Part shown: piece by piece, positions 27,345 to 35,323 of the stretch
Layout of the letters: the number at the start of each line of letters is the position of its first letter
Numbering within the stretch: position 1 is the stretch's first letter
The notes under the pieces: model-generated
What the model saw: only the letters and a program-made list of their open reading frames with translations
Databases searched by the model: none
Told to the model about the DNA's origin: nothing
Translations under genes and position numbers: made by a program
Source: Deltaproteobacteria bacterium
GTDB lineage: Bacteria; Desulfobacterota; Deferrisomatia; Deferrisomatales; BM512
Length of the DNA stretch: 37,704 nt
NCBI GenBank assembly: GCA_002869005.1
Contig: PKTU01000061.1
Location: 1 to 37,704 of the forward strand
Direction of reading: 5' to 3'

Positions 27345-27388
27345 TTTAACGCCTCCGTTAATAAGCAAATAAATCATGCCACACTTGA

Positions 27389-27416
27389 AATATACCCACC
27401 TACCATTACCTGTCCA
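27389..27416 (-). promoter_or_regulatory. candidate sigma-70-type promoter for wrbA
   Basis: The minus strand has TGGACA (27411-27416), a 16-nt spacer and TATATT (27389-27394), both 5/6 matches, with a leader of about 40 nt to the wrbA ATG. Confidence 0.5.
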
Positions 27417-27429
27417 ATCGGCTCGGCTC

Positions 27430-27458
27430 TTGAAAGATTCTTACCCCGCATACATAAT
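27430..27458 (+). promoter_or_regulatory. candidate sigma-70-type promoter for the surE operon
   Basis: TTGAAA (27430-27435), a 17-nt spacer and CATAAT (27453-27458), with a leader of about 55 nt before the surE GTG at 27519. Its -35 is 13 bp from that of the divergent wrbA promoter. Confidence 0.55.
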
Positions 27459-27518
27459 GTGCTACGGCGCTTGGCGTCGAAAGGCATTTGACCTTAGTTT
27501 TTAACTCTTGGGTATGCG

Positions 27519-28289
27519 GTGAACATTCTCCTTAGCAATGATGATGGTGTCTACGCGCCGGGGCTCTTGGCCCTCGCGGAGGCGCTCGCTCCCCTCGGCA
27601 GGGTCGTCGTGGTCGCGCCTGACCGCGAACGCAGCGCCGTCGCGCATTCTTTGACCCTTCATCGCCCCCTTAGGCTAAGGGAGCTTCGCGATGGCTGGTA
27701 TTCGGCTGACGGAACCCCTACCGATTGCGTCCATCTTGGCGTACACGCCGTCCTTGAAAGCCCTCCCGATCTTCTTGTGGCGGGGATAAACGCCGGGGGG
27801 AACCTTGGCGATGACCTGACTTATTCAGGCACTGTCGGGGTTGCGCTTGAGGGTGCCCTGCTCGGCGTGCCCTCGGTCTCTGTTTCATTAGTCGCGCGCA
27901 AGAACTTCAATTTTGCCCCAGCCGCCAGAGTGGCCGCAGATATAGCAGGGCAAATCATAGAGCGCGGCCTTCCCGAGCGTGTGTTTCTTAATGTCAACGT
28001 GCCGAATCTTCCCGAGGGGGCGGCCTTGCCTGAAATCCGGGTTACGAAGCAAGGGCGGCGGATTTTCGGCAGCGGAATTGTGAAAAAAGAGGACCCCCGA
28101 GGTGGTGAGTATTATTGGATTGGAGGAAGTGAGCTCGGCTATGTGGACGGCGATGAGGATAGCGACGTTGCGGCCCTCGCCGCCGGCTGTATTTCGGTGA
28201 CTCCTCTAAATACAGACCTTACATCCGGAGGCTTTCTTTCAGACCTTTCAAGTTGGGGTATAGGCCAAAAGGGCGGAGGTCAAAATTGA
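27519..28289 (+). CDS. surE: 5'/3'-nucleotidase SurE
   Basis: A 256-residue SurE. The metal-binding N-terminus ILLSNDDGVYAPGL (the two Asp residues), APDRERSAVAHSLTL, GTPTDCVHLGV and the AGINAGGNLGDDLTYSGTVG block are all intact. It dephosphorylates nucleoside monophosphates and short polyphosphate. The start is a GTG. It is first in surE-pcm-(two genes)-nlpD-rpoS. Its TGA overlaps the pcm TTG start by two bases (TTGA). Confidence 0.96.
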   Translation: MNILLSNDDGVYAPGLLALAEALAPLGRVVVVAPDRERSAVAHSLTLHRPLRLRELRDGWYSADGTPTDCVHLGVHAVLESPPDLLVAGINAGGNLGDDLTYSGTVGVALEGALLGVPSVSVSLVARKNFNFAPAARVAADIAGQIIERGLPERVFLNVNVPNLPEGAALPEIRVTKQGRRIFGSGIVKKEDPRGGEYYWIGGSELGYVDGDEDSDVAALAAGCISVTPLNTDLTSGGFLSDLSSWGIGQKGGGQN

Positions 28290-28927
28290 TTCATCAGGCA
28301 AAGATGGCCCGCCTCGTCGAGGATATAGCGGCGCGTCTCGGAGTTGACGACCGCAGGGTTATTGAAGCGGTGGCCTCGGTCCCCAGACACTGGTTTGTGG
28401 ATGAGGCGCTAAGGCTTCGAGCATATTCCGACGACGCCCTACCCATAGGTTACGGTCAGACCATATCGAAGGTGTCGACAGTCTTAAGGATGACGGCACT
28501 CCTTAACCCCCAGCGCGATGAGAAGGTGTTGGAGATAGGCACAGGCTCAGGTTTCCAGGCGGCGGTTCTGGCAAGGCTTGCCGATTCCGTATATTCGGTG
28601 GAGAGGGTGGGGGCGCTTGCGTTAAGGGCGAGAGAGATGCTCAACCGTTTGAGGGCTTACCGCGTCCATATCCGCACTGGCGACGGCTCAAAGGGTTGGG
28701 CGAAGCATGCCCCATATGACAAGATCATCGTCACTGCGGCGGCGGACCGAATGCCGCATGCGCTTCTCGAACAGCTGGCACACGGCGGCCTCCTCGTAAC
28801 TCCGGTAGAGGGTAGCGGCGGTCAAGTGCTAAAGGAGGTGCGCCGTCTGGATGATGACAATTGGGAGGAGGTTGCTCTGGAGTCCTGCCGTTTCGTGCCG
28901 CTGGTAGAGGGGAGCACCGCGAGGTGA
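28286..28927 (+). CDS. pcm: protein-L-isoaspartate O-methyltransferase
   Basis: About 213 residues. PCMT features are present: RHWFVDEALRLRAYSDDALPIGYGQTISKV, SAM motif VLEIGTGSGFQAAVLARLA, VYSVER, and the YDKIIVTAAADRMPHALLEQL region. It repairs isoaspartyl residues in aged proteins. I chose TTG 28286 because a consensus GGAGGT lies 5 nt upstream and it overlaps the surE stop. ATG 28304 is the alternative. It ends in TGATG, coupled to the next gene. Confidence 0.93.
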   Translation: MIHQAKMARLVEDIAARLGVDDRRVIEAVASVPRHWFVDEALRLRAYSDDALPIGYGQTISKVSTVLRMTALLNPQRDEKVLEIGTGSGFQAAVLARLADSVYSVERVGALALRAREMLNRLRAYRVHIRTGDGSKGWAKHAPYDKIIVTAAADRMPHALLEQLAHGGLLVTPVEGSGGQVLKEVRRLDDDNWEEVALESCRFVPLVEGSTAR

Positions 28928-29520
28928 TGCGGGCTATGCGCCGCCTTTATCGCTGGGTGCTCTCCTGGGCGGATCGTCCGGGCGGCGTTCATGCGCTCTT
29001 TTGGCTTGCTTTTGCGGAGTCCTCCTTTTTTCCCGTACCACCTGATGTGCTGCTCGTGGCGCTTGGAGTGGGCGCCCCGAAGCGAGCGTTGCGTTTTGCG
29101 ACCATCGCAGGGGTCGGATCGGTCCTCGGAGGGGTCTTCGGATACCTTATAGGACTTCTCTTCATGGATTCGGTGGGAAATTGGCTGCTTGACCTTTACA
29201 GCGCACACGCAATGTACGATACGGTTAAGACCTGGTTCGATGCCTATGGCGTTTTGATCGTGGGAGTGGCGGGGTTCACTCCGATTCCATATAAGGTGTT
29301 TACGATTGCCGGTGGGGCGTTCGGCATAAACTTCCCACTATTTATAATAGCTAGCCTTGTCTCGCGCTTCGCCAGATTCTATCTGGTCGGCCTCCTTATC
29401 AAGTGGAAAGGCGCGGTTGCCAGGGAGTTCATCGACAGACACCTTGACTGGATTATTGTTGCCTTTACGGTGCTTTTAGTGGCTGGGTATTTTCTGCTAG
29501 TAAATTGGCGGAGTAGTTGA
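28927..29520 (+). CDS. YqaA/DedA-like inner-membrane protein (VTT domain)
   Basis: About 197 residues with four to five hydrophobic segments. It carries VTT/SNARE-associated marks: FAESSFFPVPPDVLLVALG (re-entrant loop) and GFTPIPYKVFTIAGG. This resembles the YqaA subfamily more than classical DedA. Members are implicated in lipid movement across membranes, but the role here is not known. The ATG at 28927 overlaps the pcm TGA (TGATG). It sits inside the surE-pcm-nlpD-rpoS cluster, an insertion compared with E. coli. Confidence 0.85.
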   Translation: MRAMRRLYRWVLSWADRPGGVHALFWLAFAESSFFPVPPDVLLVALGVGAPKRALRFATIAGVGSVLGGVFGYLIGLLFMDSVGNWLLDLYSAHAMYDTVKTWFDAYGVLIVGVAGFTPIPYKVFTIAGGAFGINFPLFIIASLVSRFARFYLVGLLIKWKGAVAREFIDRHLDWIIVAFTVLLVAGYFLLVNWRSS

Positions 29521-29524
29521 GCGG

Positions 29525-29989
29525 ATGGATAAACCCGTACGGATTTCAGTAGTAGGCGCGGGGCGCGCGGACGCCTCTCTCTACGAGCTTGCCAAAGAGG
29601 TGGGCGAGAGGATCGCTTTAAGGGGAGGGGTGCTTATCTGCGGCGGCTTGGGGGGTGTGATGGAGGCTGCCTGCCGCGGAGCTTCCTCCGCTGGAGGATT
29701 GACTGTGGGAATACTCCCCGGCTCTGATGCCCTTGAAGCAAATTCCTGGGTAAAGGTTGCCCTGCCCACGGGCATAGGACACGCCAGGAATGTATTGGTT
29801 GTGCAGGCGGGCGACGCTGTGGTCGCGCTCCCCGGGGAGTGGGGCACGATGAGCGAGATCTCGATTGCGCTTAAAACCGGGAGACCGGTAATAGGAGTAG
29901 GCGCTTGGGGTGAGATAGAGGGCGTTGTGGTTGAGAGGGACGCCGAGAGCGCGGTTCGGAAGGCGTTTGAGTTGGCGGGAGGTGCTTAG
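29525..29989 (+). CDS. TIGR00725-type SLOG/LOG-fold protein
   Basis: A 154-residue Rossmann-like protein. The N-terminus ISVVGAGRAD, the GGVLICGGLGGVMEAACRGA loop, TGIGHARN, then VALPGEWGTMSEI form the nucleotide-binding pattern of the SLOG superfamily (relatives of cytokinin-activating LOG and DprA), closest to TIGR00725. The ligand and function are unknown. It starts 4 nt after the YqaA-like gene. The stop TAG overlaps the nlpD GTG (TAGTG). Confidence 0.85.
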   Translation: MDKPVRISVVGAGRADASLYELAKEVGERIALRGGVLICGGLGGVMEAACRGASSAGGLTVGILPGSDALEANSWVKVALPTGIGHARNVLVVQAGDAVVALPGEWGTMSEISIALKTGRPVIGVGAWGEIEGVVVERDAESAVRKAFELAGGA

Positions 29990-30729
29990 TGAGGCTCAGG
30001 CTACTCTTTTCCCTGCTGCTTATGACCGCTTGCGCCGCTACATACGGGGAGCAATACATCGTATCGCCCGGAGAAAGCATCGAGTCGATTTCAAGAGCGC
30101 GCGGTGTATCTTCGAGTGTCGTAAGGGAGATGAACTATCTCCGCCCTGATGACAGGGTCGCCGCCGGCGATATAATATTCCTTCCCGCCTCGACGGGCCA
30201 AGTTGAGAGGGAGGCGCCTTCCGGCAAAAAAGCTACAAAAACCACCTACGTACCACCTAAAAAACGTCCTGCGCCCAAACCTGTTCAAAAAACAGCAAAA
30301 GTTGAGAAAGATCCCGCGAAAAAGGAGCCCCCGACATATAGAACCCCGAAAAAGACTAACTCAACACCAATGAAAGTCTCCAATAGCGGCTTTCAGTGGC
30401 CTTTGGCGGGGAGGGTTCTTTGCGAGTTCGGCGATGGCGGGGGCAAGGGCATAGAGATTGAGAGCACCTCAGGGGCATCGGTTATGAGCGCCGCAAAGGG
30501 TAAAGTGTCATACGCGGGGTTGCCCGCCCGCGCTTATGGGCACATGGTAATTGTGGACCATGGAGGCGATCGCTATACGGTTTACTCCAATCTCCAATCG
30601 ATAGGGATAAAGGCCGGGGCGCTAGTCGACAGGGGAGAACTTCTCGGCACCGCAAGTGGTTTTCTTCACTTTGAAGTCCGGGACAAGGGGAGCGCCCGCG
30701 ATCCCCTTTTGTACTTGCCGAGCCGCTGA
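29989..30729 (+). CDS. nlpD: NlpD-like protein: LysM plus degenerate LytM (M23) domain
   Basis: A 246-residue exported protein. The hydrophobic N-terminus ends at LMTAC (Cys15), a possible but atypical lipobox. A LysM domain (about 22-66, YIVSPGESIESISRARGV) binds peptidoglycan. A Lys/Pro-rich linker spans about 75-130. The LytM domain (about 136-245) has GIEIE where active M23 peptidases have H.GID, and FLHFEVR where they have HLHFE, so zinc ligands are missing. This is the pattern of NlpD/EnvC activators of amidases. Its place directly before rpoS supports nlpD. The GTG start follows GGAGG. Confidence 0.85.
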   Translation: MRLRLLFSLLLMTACAATYGEQYIVSPGESIESISRARGVSSSVVREMNYLRPDDRVAAGDIIFLPASTGQVEREAPSGKKATKTTYVPPKKRPAPKPVQKTAKVEKDPAKKEPPTYRTPKKTNSTPMKVSNSGFQWPLAGRVLCEFGDGGGKGIEIESTSGASVMSAAKGKVSYAGLPARAYGHMVIVDHGGDRYTVYSNLQSIGIKAGALVDRGELLGTASGFLHFEVRDKGSARDPLLYLPSR

Positions 30730-30786
30730 TACACCTATTACCATTAACCTTCGGGGAGAATGGGGAACTCTTTCCAGAGGGGATAA

Positions 30787-31704
30787 ATGGGTCAGGGAAC
30801 GGGTGGTCGGGGCTCAGGTGACAGAGCTCCCGAAGGCGGGGTGAAGAAAGCTGCTGGCAGCAGCGAGAAGAGGTCTGCGGGCAGCGCCATCACCCTCTAT
30901 CTATCTGAGATCCGAGCAATAGAGCTGCTAACCGCAGAAGAGGAGTTGGCGTTGGCCGACTCGATGGCGGAGGGTGATTCCGCCGCGCGGGCAAAGCTTA
31001 TAGAGGCAAATTTACGTCTCGTTGTGAGCATGGCCCGCCGCTATTCCAACCGAGGTCTGCCCCTGCTGGACCTTATCGAAGAGGGCAATATCGGCCTCAT
31101 CCGCGCTGTTGAGAAGTTCCGCACCGATAAAGGCTGCAGATTTTCGACCTATGCGACATGGTGGGTTCGCCAGTCTCTGGAAAGAGCGCTTGTAAATCAG
31201 GCAAACACGGTCCGACTCCCGGTACACGTCTCTGAAGATTTGGACCGCTTAATGAGGACAGCCGAGTTCCTGCGCCGGGAAACAGGCAGAGAGCCCTCTG
31301 AGCAGGAGCTTGGAGAGGAGCTCGGGGTGTCGGTGGAGCGGGTGAGAAAGCTTGTGGTTCTTATTCGTAGAACTTTCAGCTTTGATCAGCCCCTGGGGGA
31401 TGAGGGTGACTTCAGCCTGCACGATACCCTTGAAGATAAGGAGTCGCCTTCTCCGATGGATTGTCTTCATCAGGATGAGCTTGTAGCGCTGGTCGCCTCC
31501 TGGGTCGACTCTTTAAGACCCCGCGAGCAGGAGATCATCGGAATGCGTTATGGGCTTGGAGAGCAGGATCCGATGACCCTTGAAGAGCTCGGCAAGCTTA
31601 ACGGGGTCACCCGCGAACGTATAAGGCAGATTGAAAAAGGCGCGATCCTCAAGCTTCGTAAGATGGCGGTGCAAAAGAGAATACAGTTGACAACCGTTCT
31701 TTGA
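30787..31704 (+). CDS. rpoS: RpoS-like group 2 sigma factor
   Basis: A 305-residue sigma-70 family protein without region 1.1. Region 1.2 starts with [17 protein letters not shown]. Region 2 has [38 protein letters not shown] and [12 protein letters not shown] (2.3-2.4). Region 3 follows, and region 4 ends with [24 protein letters not shown] (helix-turn-helix for the -35). It is close to RpoS and lies after nlpD as in Gammaproteobacteria. It would direct RNA polymerase to stationary-phase or stress promoters. The ATG follows GAGGGG. A second principal sigma would be elsewhere. Confidence 0.87.
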   Translation: MGQGTGGRGSGDRAPEGGVKKAAGSSEKRSAGSAITLYLSEIRAIELLTAEEELALADSMAEGDSAARAKLIEANLRLVVSMARRYSNRGLPLLDLIEEGNIGLIRAVEKFRTDKGCRFSTYATWWVRQSLERALVNQANTVRLPVHVSEDLDRLMRTAEFLRRETGREPSEQELGEELGVSVERVRKLVVLIRRTFSFDQPLGDEGDFSLHDTLEDKESPSPMDCLHQDELVALVASWVDSLRPREQEIIGMRYGLGEQDPMTLEELGKLNGVTRERIRQIEKGAILKLRKMAVQKRIQLTTVL

Positions 31705-31747
31705 TGTATTCAATTTGAAGGTATAACCAATTCTAAAGGGAGTTGCC

Positions 31748-32263
31748 GTGGACCAGCTAAAAGACATGATCCGGGAGGTGAAGGATTTCCCCAAGCCGGG
31801 AATAGGCTTCAAGGACATAACAACCCTACTGCGCGATGCTTCAAGTTTTAACCGTGCCGTCGACCTCATGGCGCACCGCTACCTTGATGAGAAATTCGAT
31901 GTTGTCCTTGGCGTTGAAGCGCGCGGATTCGTAATGGGCGCCGCGCTCGCCTACAAATTGAACAAGGGCGTCATTCTTGTTAGGAAGCCCGGCAAGCTCC
32001 CCTATAAAACCAACTCAATATCCTACGACCTCGAATATGGAACGGATACTCTTGAGATACATCAGGATGCAATAACTCCGGGGGAAAGGGTCCTCATCGT
32101 TGATGACCTTCTTGCCACCGGGGGCACGGTCAAGGCTGTAGCTGATTTGATAACCAATATGGGCGGTGAGATAGTGGAGTGCGCGTTTTTGGCGGAGCTC
32201 TCCTTTCTCAGCGGCCGCAAAAAATTGGAGGGGCTGCCGGTTTACAGCCTTCTTTCCTTTTGA
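31748..32263 (+). CDS. apt: adenine phosphoribosyltransferase
   Basis: A 171-residue Apt of standard length. It has the N-terminal [30 protein letters not shown], the flexible loop region [11 protein letters not shown], and the PRPP motif [16 protein letters not shown]. It makes AMP from adenine and PRPP. The start is GTG after GGGAG. The TGA stop overlaps the TTG start of the next gene (TTGA). Confidence 0.96.
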   Translation: MDQLKDMIREVKDFPKPGIGFKDITTLLRDASSFNRAVDLMAHRYLDEKFDVVLGVEARGFVMGAALAYKLNKGVILVRKPGKLPYKTNSISYDLEYGTDTLEIHQDAITPGERVLIVDDLLATGGTVKAVADLITNMGGEIVECAFLAELSFLSGRKKLEGLPVYSLLSF

Positions 32264-33243
32264 AAAACAGACGTTTTTTCTTGCACGGGAGAGCTTTCCT
32301 GGTGCTTTCGGCAGCCCTCTTCTTTTTTATGGCGGGGTGCGGAGATACCAAGCTGGGTAACTGGTATATCGAAGACACCGAGGAAGAGATTATCGATGAG
32401 AGCGCGATTGAGGTTGTAGGAGAGGGTGTCCTCAATGATGCTTCCGGCGTGGCCGTGTATGGAAGCTTTATCTATGTTACTGACCCCAACAGAGATAGCC
32501 TCTTTAAATTGGACCAGGGATACGTTGGCACCGCCGATGAAAAAGTCTGGGAGGTGGGTACTCTCGGCGAAGGGGAGCTTGAGTTCAGCAACCCCGCGGA
32601 TGTAGTCGTGGACATAGATGGAGACATCTACGTCGCAGATACCGGCAATTCAAGAATACAGAAAATTTCAAGAGATGGTGTTTTCCTAAAGGAGTGGGGA
32701 AGCGACATCCTTGAAGCTCCTGTGGGACTTTTCATAACCGTCAACGGCTATCTTTACGTCACTGACAAGAACCTTGGAAAGGTCTTTAAATACACCTCGG
32801 AAGGCATAAAAGAGCCTGAAGAGTTCGGCATGGACCCAAATACTGCCGCCAACGGCAGCTTGTCCACACCTACTGACATTGCGGTGGGAATCAATGGGGA
32901 TATATACATCGTCAATAGCGGCAACGACCGGATAGAGGTTTTTGGCCCCGACGGCACTTACAAGTTCAATTTCAATGAGGATGCTCTTGGCGAGACAGCA
33001 TTTCTCTCGCCTTACTCGATTGCCGTTGACACCAACGGAATCCTCTACGTATCCGACACTGACCACGAAGAGGTCATGCGTTTTGACTCCGATGGAAATT
33101 TAAAATCATCTATCGATGGTGCGGGGGATACGGGTTTTTTCAACACGCCTATGGGAATCGACACCTCCGGTAGCTGGCTATTTGTAGCTGAATCCGGCGC
33201 AAAGAGGGTCAGGAAGGTCCCTTTCAGCGAATTCTCCCTGTAA
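32260..33243 (+). CDS. NHL-repeat beta-propeller lipoprotein
   Basis: About 327 residues. A signal peptide with lipobox MAGC (Cys27) is followed by NHL-type blades, each with a D/N-G-xx-YV-D/N pattern: [48 protein letters not shown] and [17 protein letters not shown] count about six blades, which would make one closed propeller. It is probably anchored to the outer or inner membrane facing the periplasm. The binding partner is unknown. I start it at TTG 32260, inside the apt stop, because that puts KNRR directly before the hydrophobic core. Confidence 0.8.
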   Translation: MKNRRFFLHGRAFLVLSAALFFFMAGCGDTKLGNWYIEDTEEEIIDESAIEVVGEGVLNDASGVAVYGSFIYVTDPNRDSLFKLDQGYVGTADEKVWEVGTLGEGELEFSNPADVVVDIDGDIYVADTGNSRIQKISRDGVFLKEWGSDILEAPVGLFITVNGYLYVTDKNLGKVFKYTSEGIKEPEEFGMDPNTAANGSLSTPTDIAVGINGDIYIVNSGNDRIEVFGPDGTYKFNFNEDALGETAFLSPYSIAVDTNGILYVSDTDHEEVMRFDSDGNLKSSIDGAGDTGFFNTPMGIDTSGSWLFVAESGAKRVRKVPFSEFSL

Positions 33244-33284
33244 ATTAGCTCGCAGTAAATCAGCAAAGCAAAGGAAATGCTGTA

Positions 33285-33611
33285 ATGAAAAAGCAGATTG
33301 TAATCGATTTCGACCGTTGTGATGATTACCGCATGATCCCGATGACGGGGGCATGGGCAACACATACGCCGACAGGCGATATAGTAGCTGAAATATTTGT
33401 GGAGCGAAGGCTGCCCCCGAGGGAGGTAACCCTTGAGGTTGATGGCGCTCAGGCGCGTGAGGTTGACCAGCAGGCGGGGCGTCTGGTTCGCGAGGTTCAG
33501 GCAGGGTTGGTTATGCGCCCCGAGGTGGCCCTCGCCTTCGGACAGTGGCTAATAGCCAAAGCACAGCAAGCAGGGGTCAAACCACCCGTTCCGAGCGAAG
33601 AGACAAATTGA
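33285..33611 (+). CDS. small protein resembling DUF3467
   Basis: A 108-residue protein starting at an ATG 8 nt after AAAGGAA. Two features resemble DUF3467 proteins: a beta-rich GAWATHTPTGDIVAEIF segment (about 22-38), and a C-terminal helix after REVQAGLVMRPEVALAFGQ (about 69-87). The match is from memory and weak. It is translationally coupled to the NFACT-R gene by a TTGA overlap. The function is unknown. Confidence 0.55.
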   Translation: MKKQIVIDFDRCDDYRMIPMTGAWATHTPTGDIVAEIFVERRLPPREVTLEVDGAQAREVDQQAGRLVREVQAGLVMRPEVALAFGQWLIAKAQQAGVKPPVPSEETN

Positions 33612-34009
33612 GCGAAGAGGAAGCAAGGCTTCCCCCGAAAGGACTCAAAGTCCATAGGTACGAATTGGATGGCGGTTGGGAGGTGTGGGCCGGCAAGAGC
33701 CAGGAGGATAATGACAGGTTATCCATCAAAGTTGCCTCACCAAACGATTGGTGGTTTCACGTAAGGGGTATGCCTGGAAGCCATGTGGTGCTTTTCGTCG
33801 GCGCAGGTCAGGACCCGCCGCGCGCGGTAGTTAAAGAAGCAGCCGCTATCGCCGCTTACCATTCAAAGGCTCGCGAGGGCGGGCTGGTTCCGGTCGCGGC
33901 CTGCCGTGCCCGATACGTAACCAAGCCGCCGAAAGCCAAACCCGGCACCGTCTCCATCCGCAAGGAGGAGATAATCAAGGTGCGGCCGAAGGTGCCGGTA
34001 GTTGGTTAA
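33608..34009 (+). CDS. stand-alone NFACT-R (DUF814) domain protein
   Basis: About 133 residues. Almost the whole protein is one NFACT-R domain, the RNA-binding module of RqcH/NEMF: VWAGKSQEDNDRLSIKVA, NDWWFHVRGMPGSHVVLF, then AAIAAYHSKAREGG and VSIRKEEIIKV. The NFACT-N, HhH and coiled-coil parts of RqcH are absent. It may act in ribosome-associated quality control or rRNA binding, which is inference. It starts at TTG 33608 in a TTGA overlap. Its TAA interlocks with that of the convergent DUF1847 gene in TTAA (34006-34009). Confidence 0.85.
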   Translation: MSEEEARLPPKGLKVHRYELDGGWEVWAGKSQEDNDRLSIKVASPNDWWFHVRGMPGSHVVLFVGAGQDPPRAVVKEAAAIAAYHSKAREGGLVPVAACRARYVTKPPKAKPGTVSIRKEEIIKVRPKVPVVG

Positions 34010-34734
34010 TCCTCGCCCTCTATTACAAGTCTCTGAGACTGAAGGCGCTTGTAGTAGAAGTTCTGCCCATAGAGTACGCTGACCGGGTTGTGCCCCGTGA
34101 CCCTATCTTTAACCACAAGGGTGGTGACAGGAGCGTCGGAGTATTTATTAAAGAGCATGTCGTGGCCCACGCAAAGCCCCACAATTATGTTCATATCAGT
34201 ACCCGCCTGATTCAGGAGCTTTGCTTGTGCTACGGGGTTGCAAGCAGGCTCAAAACCGCCTGGAATGACTTTGTCGGCTTCCTCCAAGCCAAGTTCCATT
34301 TTGTCTATTGAGCCCGCTTTGCAGCATACGCTCAGGGGGTCGAATCCCTGCGCCCTCAGTATCTCGGAAAGCTTTTTAGTCTCTTCAAGGAGCCCGAGGC
34401 AAGTTGCTATGCCGATACGCTCATAGCCCATCAACCTGGCAAGGGCGATTGTATCCTCCACTCTAGTCCAGCGCGCGTTTACGGCAGTTGAGCCTGGTAT
34501 AGGCTGGTAACACATCCCCTCTACCCGTGCCGCCACGAAGGCTAGCTTAGCGTCTGCTTCGTCGCCTTTATATAGCTCGAAGCATTCATTTATCAGGTCT
34601 TCGTTGCCGTTAGATGGACAATTTTTAGGCTTGGGCGGGGCTTTTTCCGGGTCGCCGGCCCAGCAGTTGGTGGTACCTTTTTTTTTCCAAACCGCAATGC
34701 AGTCTGCGCAGGAGTAGGCTTTTTCTTTGGACAT
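34006..34734 (-). CDS. DUF1847 metal-binding protein
   Basis: About 242 residues. The N-terminus is a cysteine cluster (SCADC near residue 8, then NCWAG and NCPS) followed by a domain with several conserved Cys (IATCLGLL, VCCKAG, FEPACNPVAQA, GLCVGHD). This is the DUF1847 layout, seen in anaerobes; metal or Fe-S binding is likely and the function is not known. I chose ATG 34734, preceded by a consensus GGAGG at 7 nt, over an upstream codon at 34746. It may be a single-gene unit. Confidence 0.85.
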   Translation of the reverse strand: MSKEKAYSCADCIAVWKKKGTTNCWAGDPEKAPPKPKNCPSNGNEDLINECFELYKGDEADAKLAFVAARVEGMCYQPIPGSTAVNARWTRVEDTIALARLMGYERIGIATCLGLLEETKKLSEILRAQGFDPLSVCCKAGSIDKMELGLEEADKVIPGGFEPACNPVAQAKLLNQAGTDMNIIVGLCVGHDMLFNKYSDAPVTTLVVKDRVTGHNPVSVLYGQNFYYKRLQSQRLVIEGED

Positions 34735-34814
34735 AGTTACCTCCATGAAAATATTTTTTCAATTTTTGGCACATGGGGAGGATCTTGTCCAATAAAAAGG
34801 AGGGCTTTTCAGGG

Positions 34815-34853
34815 AGGGGAGCGGCTGTTTGTCGTAGCAGACTCCCCTTTTTT
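34815..34853 (+). terminator. hairpin with plus-strand T tract, possible terminator
   Basis: AGGGGAG (34815-34821) pairs with CTCCCCT (34842-34848), with an inner CTG/CAG pair, and six T follow on the plus strand. It lies between two minus-strand genes, so a plus-strand terminator has no obvious client. It could block antisense or readthrough from the rpoS-NFACT side. On the minus strand no T tract follows directly. Confidence 0.35.
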
Positions 34854-34865
34854 GTGAAGCACAGG

Positions 34866-35186
34866 TTACCGGTAGATGGTTTTTATAGCCTCTTCAAGCT
34901 CGCTTGAGATATTGATCAACTCTATGGCGAATCCGGGCCTCGCCGAGCTGACCATGCCCACGTTTCCCCTCTTGTGTCTGCATACGATACCCTCTGCCGC
35001 TATGCCCTCCTGAGCGCCTCTTGGGTATACCAGAAGCTCCAGATGGGTGCCTATCGGGAAAGCTTTTGAGGATATGAGAAACATGCCGTTCTCGCTGACA
35101 TCCTGCGTGGGGCAGAGGAGCTTGCTTGGCATGACGCGAACGCTCCAGCGGACCTTTTTCCTTACCGCAGCTCTCTTCTCCGCCAT
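34866..35186 (-). CDS. PilZ domain protein
   Basis: A 106-residue single-domain protein. The cyclic-di-GMP motifs are both present: RAAVR (RxxxR) at about residues 4-8 and DVSENGMFL (D/NxSxxG) near 29-37, followed by a beta-barrel core. It likely changes partner interactions when c-di-GMP binds; motility, adhesion or exopolysaccharide are the usual outputs. It stands alone, next to what looks like a polysaccharide locus. Confidence 0.83.
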   Translation of the reverse strand: MAEKRAAVRKKVRWSVRVMPSKLLCPTQDVSENGMFLISSKAFPIGTHLELLVYPRGAQEGIAAEGIVCRHKRGNVGMVSSARPGFAIELINISSELEEAIKTIYR

Positions 35187-35323
35187 TTGTTCCCTCCTCT
35201 TAACGGCAGAATGAATCGGTATTCCTTCACCATTCTAATCAAAAAATCCTCAGAAGCTAAATTTTTCCCTTTTAAAATGACAGTTAGCCGGGCTTCGATT
35301 GTTGGTTTGTGGCTTATTGTACC

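Noticed and set aside
27345-27375. Sigma-54-like TGGCAT...TTGCT before wrbA on the minus strand
   Set aside because: The GG and GC elements are 12 nt apart where sigma-54 needs 10, and a sigma-70-type promoter lies just upstream.
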